NCBI GenBank assembly: GCA_035578905.1
Contig: JAQJVL010000001.1
Coordinates: 8,220,211 to 8,284,210 of the forward strand
DNA: 64,000 nucleotides
Direction: 5' to 3'
Source: Stictocephala bisonia
Lineage: Eukaryota > Arthropoda > Insecta > Hemiptera > Membracidae
The notes under the pieces are model-generated. The model saw only the letters and a list, made by a program, of their open reading frames with translations, was not told the origin of the DNA and made no database searches. Below, in pieces: positions 58,756-64,000 of this stretch (its first letter is position 1; each line of letters opens with the position of its first letter). Position numbers and translations under genes: made by a program.

Positions 58756-59075
58756 TTTTCTTTTTTTTAATTCTTTTATTCATCAAATGAAATGACTACT
58801 GCTGAATATATCTTTGTTTTTTAAGAAAGAAGCGAACCTGTTCTCGCGGTCTCCCTTAGCTTCCTGCAATCAGCACACTTAAATAATGTCAAAATATATA
58901 TTTTATTACCAAAAATGTGACTTGAATGTAGTGTTCATTGACGTTAAATATCTTGCACCCAATGTTACTAATGATATTGCAGCTGACTTCAATTACTTCT
59001 GTGAGTTTTTAAGTTAAATGGCACACCCCACAGATGAGTATGAAGTATGAAATATGTTTGTAGTAAAATTACAAA

Positions 59076-60784
59076 GTAGAAAGAAACAGAGGTCGCATTC
59101 AATAGTGCACTAAATGAGTGTCGAGTTGGTATGCCGAACATTTATTTCTCCTGTTTGCCATGCGGTGGAAGGGCCACGTCCTTGTCAGTCCCTCCCTTAT
59201 TCCCCCCAATCCTGAAAGATAATTAATGTAGCAATTATTACTGCTGATTTATATAGATGTACAATAATTGTAATCTACATAAAAGTGCCACGGAAGCGTT
59301 CGCTACGGACATAAGAAAGTGACTTGATTTTTTCCTCTGTGGTAAAACCAAACTAGTAAAAAATCTAAGAGCCTTAGTTTAATACGTTTCTAAAAAATCT
59401 TACCTAATACTGATAACAAAGCAACTGGCCTATAATGTAGAACTATATATTTCTTACCCTTTTTATGAATTTTTATTTATTTACTTTTATATCTAATGGT
59501 TAAAACAATTTATAAAGAAAAATAATGAACGTGAGAGTAAAAGATTGTTAATAACTAAACCAAAGACAAAGCAAAGAAGTTGAATAATTATACTACACAG
59601 TAAAGACATGATATGTATATCAACACAATACAAGTTGTAGGTACCAGCGGTGACGAACCGCTGTCATATCATTAAGCACGTAATCCATTCGTTTATATCG
59701 ATAGTTAGGACACTCTCCGGCACCGAGCGGCTACCCCCATCCATTTGTTCCACGCAATCTGCTTGTTTATATCGATATTTAGGACAGCGCTCCGGCACCG
59801 AGCGGCTACCCCATCCATTTGTTCCACGCAATCCATTTTTTTATATCGATAGTTAGAACACTCTCCGGCACCGAGCGGCTACCCCCATCCATTTGTTCCA
59901 CACAATGCCTTTGTTTATATCGTTAGTTAGGACACTCTCCGGCACCAACGGCTATTGTTCCACACAATGCCTTTGTTTATATCGTTAGTTAGGACACTCT
60001 CCGGCACCAAACGGCTACCCCCATCCATTTGTTCCACGCAATCCATTTGTTTATATCGATAGTTAGGGCAGCGCTCCGGCACCAAGCGGCTACTCCCATC
60101 CATTTGTTTCATTCAATCCATTTGTTTATACACCGATGGTACCAACAGCTTGTAATGTGTTGATATGCATGAAATGAAATAAAAAATGCCTTTATTAAAG
60201 GGGCAAAGTTAGGACTGTAAAGTCCTCTCTAACACTTAACCCTATAACATGCATATAATGTCTTTGCTGTGTGGTAAAATTCTATTTATTTCCTTTGTCT
60301 TATGGTTTAGTTATTAACAATCTTTTACTCTCACTTAATCATTATTTTGTCTGTTTGAATTGGTTTAACCATTAAAAATAAAAGTAAAAAAATAAAAATT
60401 CAAAAAAAGGGTAGGAAATGTATAATTGTACATTATAGGCCAGTTGCTTTGTTGTCAGTTTTAGCTAAGATTTTTGAAAAACGTATGAAACTAAGGCTGT
60501 TAGATTTTTTTTACCAGTTTGGTTTTACCACAGAGAAAAGGAAACAGAGGTCAATTTCTTATGGCCGCAGCAAATGCCTCCACGGCAGTGTTATATACGA
60601 GTAGATTACGACTAATTAACATCTATATTCATCAAGGATTGCTTTATTTATCCTTGAGGATTGGGAGAATATGGCAGGGACTGACAAGGAGGTGGCCCTT
60701 CCATCGCATGGAAAACATGAGAAATAAATGATCGGCACACATTTAGCACACTATTGAATGCGTCCTCTGTTTCTTTCTACTCTA
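59076..60784. mobile_element. long inverted repeat / fold-back element 3 with LINE-derived arms
   Basis: Arms 59076-59653 and 60134-60784 are reverse complements, about 85% similar by eye. Both carry reverse transcriptase sequence: plus strand in the right arm reads VHYRPVALLSVLAKIFEKRM then LRLLDF, and the left arm reads the same on the minus strand. The right arm has an extra 75-bp piece (about 60170-60245) resembling 20440-20505. A tandem array fills the centre. Confidence 0.9.
59654..60133. repeat. 73-bp tandem repeat in the fold-back centre
   Basis: Six to seven copies of a 73-bp unit (TTGTTTATATCGATAGTTAG, GACACTCTCCGGCACC, ATCCATTTGTTCCACGCAAT). Copies differ by small changes; one (near 59950) lacks about 20 bp. 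The repeat is much more GC-rich than the arms. Confidence 0.92.
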
Positions 60785-61642
60785 TGGTTTGACCAAAGAC
60801 GTTTTTCTGAGTGAGCATTTTAGCATGTACATGTGTTATAATAAGTTTTGGGAGTATATGTAAAGCATGTATTACATATGCATATTTAAACAAATGTTTA
60901 TATAGAGTTTATACTTGCAAGTTTTTAGTTACGAATGGTACAGGTTGCATATTTGTATATGGAACAGCAAACTTAGTTTCTCTTCAACCATTCCTTGTTA
61001 CTGTCATCTAAATAGATATTTGACTTTTTTAAAGGTACATTTTAGTTTGAAATAGGTTGTACCTTTTTTGTCAATCATTAACTTAGAAATAACTTAATTA
61101 AAATGTGTTTACTAGTTTATAAAGGTAATAAAGGTTGTGCATGATAAATTATTATTCCTTATAGTTTGTACTAAAACACAAGTAATATTAAATTTAGGAT
61201 AAAATGTTATCTTTTAAAATATCTATGTTCAATTTCTTAATTTATCGTTTGTTTTACAAATATTGAACAAAATCAGGTAACTTTTGATTTATAAGATGTT
61301 TCACATGCTCCTCCAATGAATAAAAATTATTTCGATATAGTGTTAATTTGATTAAACATAGTTTAAACTGTACTTTGTTATGATAACCAGAGGCTAAGTT
61401 TGTGACGTAAACTGGACAGATGTATTCGGGTGGCGTTAGTGCCTTATTTTCCAAAACATTTGTTCTAAGCTAAGATGAATTTCACGGTAACTAGAACAGA
61501 CGGTAGGCATCACGATGAGGCTGAGAAATAGACTTTGACATCTATATAGGTGAAATAAGCGGGTTTGATTATTCTATAAAACATTGGTAACCAAATCTAC
61601 CAATCACATGGAAACTTTCAGCTGAATGTTAAAAAAACTATT

Positions 61643-61974
61643 TGGGTATTTTTTGGAATGTCCTCGCATTTGTTTAGCAATGACGAATCGTCAATCGAAG
61701 TAGCAAGTTCACATGTGTGTATATATATATAAGCAAATATATATAATCCTAACCTAATATAACCAAACTTAACTTAAAAACCCATAGTGTAAGTGCTAAC
61801 AAACTAACCTATCTAATTTACATACCATAAGGCGCTGAGTGATTTAGAGCAATAACTCTTTATTATTTTTTTTACGTCAAACTAACGTGACCACTAGGAA
61901 AATTAAATTGTAGTTTAGTTCTAGACTTAATAGACAATATCTACCATATGCGGGGACATTCCAAAGAGACCCAT
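61643..61974. mobile_element. MITE with TAACC-containing core
   Basis: The left end TTTTTTGGAATGTCCTCGCA and the right end reversed GTCTCTTTGGAATGTCCCCG are related (TTTGGAATGTCC(T/C)CGCAT). The centre holds AATCCTAACCTAATATAACC (61748-61767). Confidence 0.65.
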
Positions 61975-62585
61975 CTATTTACCGCTAATCAACTGGAATT
62001 TTGTTTTCAGCTGAATACACAAAACATAATTTTTGGATTTATTTGTTGTTGTTTTTTTTTTGCCCAGCTGCCATTTCACCCGTGTGACATCATGGGAGTT
62101 ATGCGTGATACCTTCCGTCTTCTTTTCTAAGTATCGTGATGCATTTCTGATTTTAGATGTTTTTTAAAAAAATAATGATAAAAGTTTAATGTAGTTAAAC
62201 AACTCAAAACAACAGACGAAGTTTCTCAAAGAACGTTTATGATTTTTTTGTTTAAATGGACTTCCTAGTATGGACTTGATTGTTTTGTCGAATGTCGGTG
62301 GTTGATGGAGGCGAGGAAGGTCAAACTTTGGTGGATTTGACATTATATTTTATGATAAGTAGCGTAATAAGGCTAATGGTGTTATTTTTCACTTCAATCA
62401 GTGACTACACACACATCAATAAGGAGCGGAAAGAGACAGGGAAACAGTCAGACTTCCTGTTAGACGAAACGAGCTTAGCGCGGCTGCCCACAGCAGCGCT
62501 AGTTGAGATTTTCTGCCATTTACCCCTCTCCCAACCCAACACCCCTCCACCCTTTTCTTTCTCTCTCATTCTCATAGCAATTTGT

Positions 62586-63383
<798 letters not shown>

Positions 63384-63789
63384 CTCCCCAGTTGGCCGCG
63401 CTGCTCTCTCTGTCATTCTCCATCTCACTTTAAGTCGCCGCGCACTAAGCTCGACATAGCGGCGGCCGCGCTAAGATCACAAAATTAGAAAAATAGTTTT
63501 TTATAAAAGGATTTTTGCTTCTTATATGTGTATTCATTGTCAATATTAGTCAATGTGTTTAGTAGCAGCATGTTTGAGAAATTTCGAAAAGTTGTTATCT
63601 GTCTGGCTGTGACCCATAGAAAATGAGAAGCCTTGAAACTTCTAATGGTGACTGTATTCCTTGTGATTTGGTTCAGTCTGTATACAATATCTTGTCAAAT
63701 GGTTGGTGGGATGACTTAGTTAAGCCAACAATGCTTTTTGATATGATCATAGCTATAGCCTGCTTGAGTGCTAGTTGTTGTAATTAAAA

Positions 63790-64000
63790 CATGGGCGAGT
63801 CAGTGGCCGAGCGGTCTAAGGCGTCAGGACTTTGAACCTGGGTTAGAGATAGCGCTGGCTCGAGCCCTGAACTTGACTGTTAGTTTTTATCAGTAATATT
63901 CACCTTCTACTGTACTGGTTCTTCCCCTTACTCTGTCTGAATAAATACCTTACACAAATCAATAGTCTAAAGGGAATGGGCAGAGGAAGGTTAATAAAGG
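63790..64000 (+). mobile_element. tRNA-Leu-like SINE, copy 2 (cut by window end)
   Basis: The same family as 38950-39178: AGTGGCCGAGCGGTCTAAGG (A box), AGATAGCGCTGGCTCGAGCC (B-box region, degraded from GGTTCGAATCC), TCAGTAATATTCACCTT, CTTACTCTGTCTGAATAA and GGAATGGGCAGAG(G)AAGG. The 3' end is beyond the window. Confidence 0.87.

Overview
The window is AT-rich animal nuclear DNA, most likely from an insect. A hemipteran is my guess, and it is not proven. The support is intron-split genes with GT/AG borders, animal-specific proteins, and an insect-type repeat population: a mariner with a D-to-D gap of about 41 residues, a Penelope-like element, pogo, hAT, copia, piggyBac-like MITEs and TTAGG-like motifs. 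There are no operons, prokaryotic genes or CRISPR arrays.

Two host genes can be assembled, both on the minus strand. (1) A nuclear-envelope integral membrane protein (NEMP/TMEM194 family) runs from a start codon at 30108 leftward through six coding exons to 1751. All five exon junctions keep the reading frame. The C-terminal part was not found and probably lies beyond the left edge. (2) A two-exon gene runs from 57001 to 43083, with a 178-codon first exon, a roughly 13.2-kb intron and a 51-residue last exon. The last exon carries a Y-x(4)-M-x(2)-PWA-x-LE block, so I call it a tentative MPLKIP/TTDN1-like protein. Almost everything else is mobile DNA, relics or satellite-like repeat.

Layout. 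0-7.7 kb: a 77-bp tandem array, NEMP exons 6 and 5, and a dead LINE. 7.8-11.3 kb: a fairly complete minus-strand LINE with a tRNA-like segment beside its 5' end. 11.7-14.2 kb: a piggyBac-like MITE, a hairpin MITE and a pogo/Tigger deletion derivative. 15-20.9 kb: an endonuclease scrap, a Penelope-like element with GIY-YIG domain, and a MITE. 21.3-30.1 kb: NEMP exons 4-1, with MITEs and a triplicated exon edge in the introns. 30.4-37.3 kb: a three-layer nest, a copia element (minus) split by a LINE (plus), itself split by a hAT element with intact ends and a perfect 8-bp target duplication. 37.4-42.5 kb: LINE fragments, tRNA-derived SINEs and a long inverted repeat. 43-57 kb: the MPLKIP-like gene, whose intron holds a 75-bp minisatellite, the mariner, a long inverted repeat, a MITE and a 52-bp higher-order array. 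58-61 kb: a LINE endonuclease scrap and a fold-back structure whose arms are LINE reverse-transcriptase sequence around a 73-bp tandem core. 62.6-63.4 kb: a compound microsatellite. 63.8 kb to the end: a second copy of the tRNA-Leu-like SINE.

The recurring theme is self-complementary DNA: three long inverted repeats (arms about 0.35-0.65 kb) and at least nine short-arm MITEs. Many lie inside the two introns and would be transcribed as hairpins with the host genes. I see no single gene cluster that I would call a new biological system. The best leads are the fold-back elements, the piggyBac-like MITE pair with internal palindromes, the MITEs with TTAGG-like cores, and the exon-edge triplication in NEMP.
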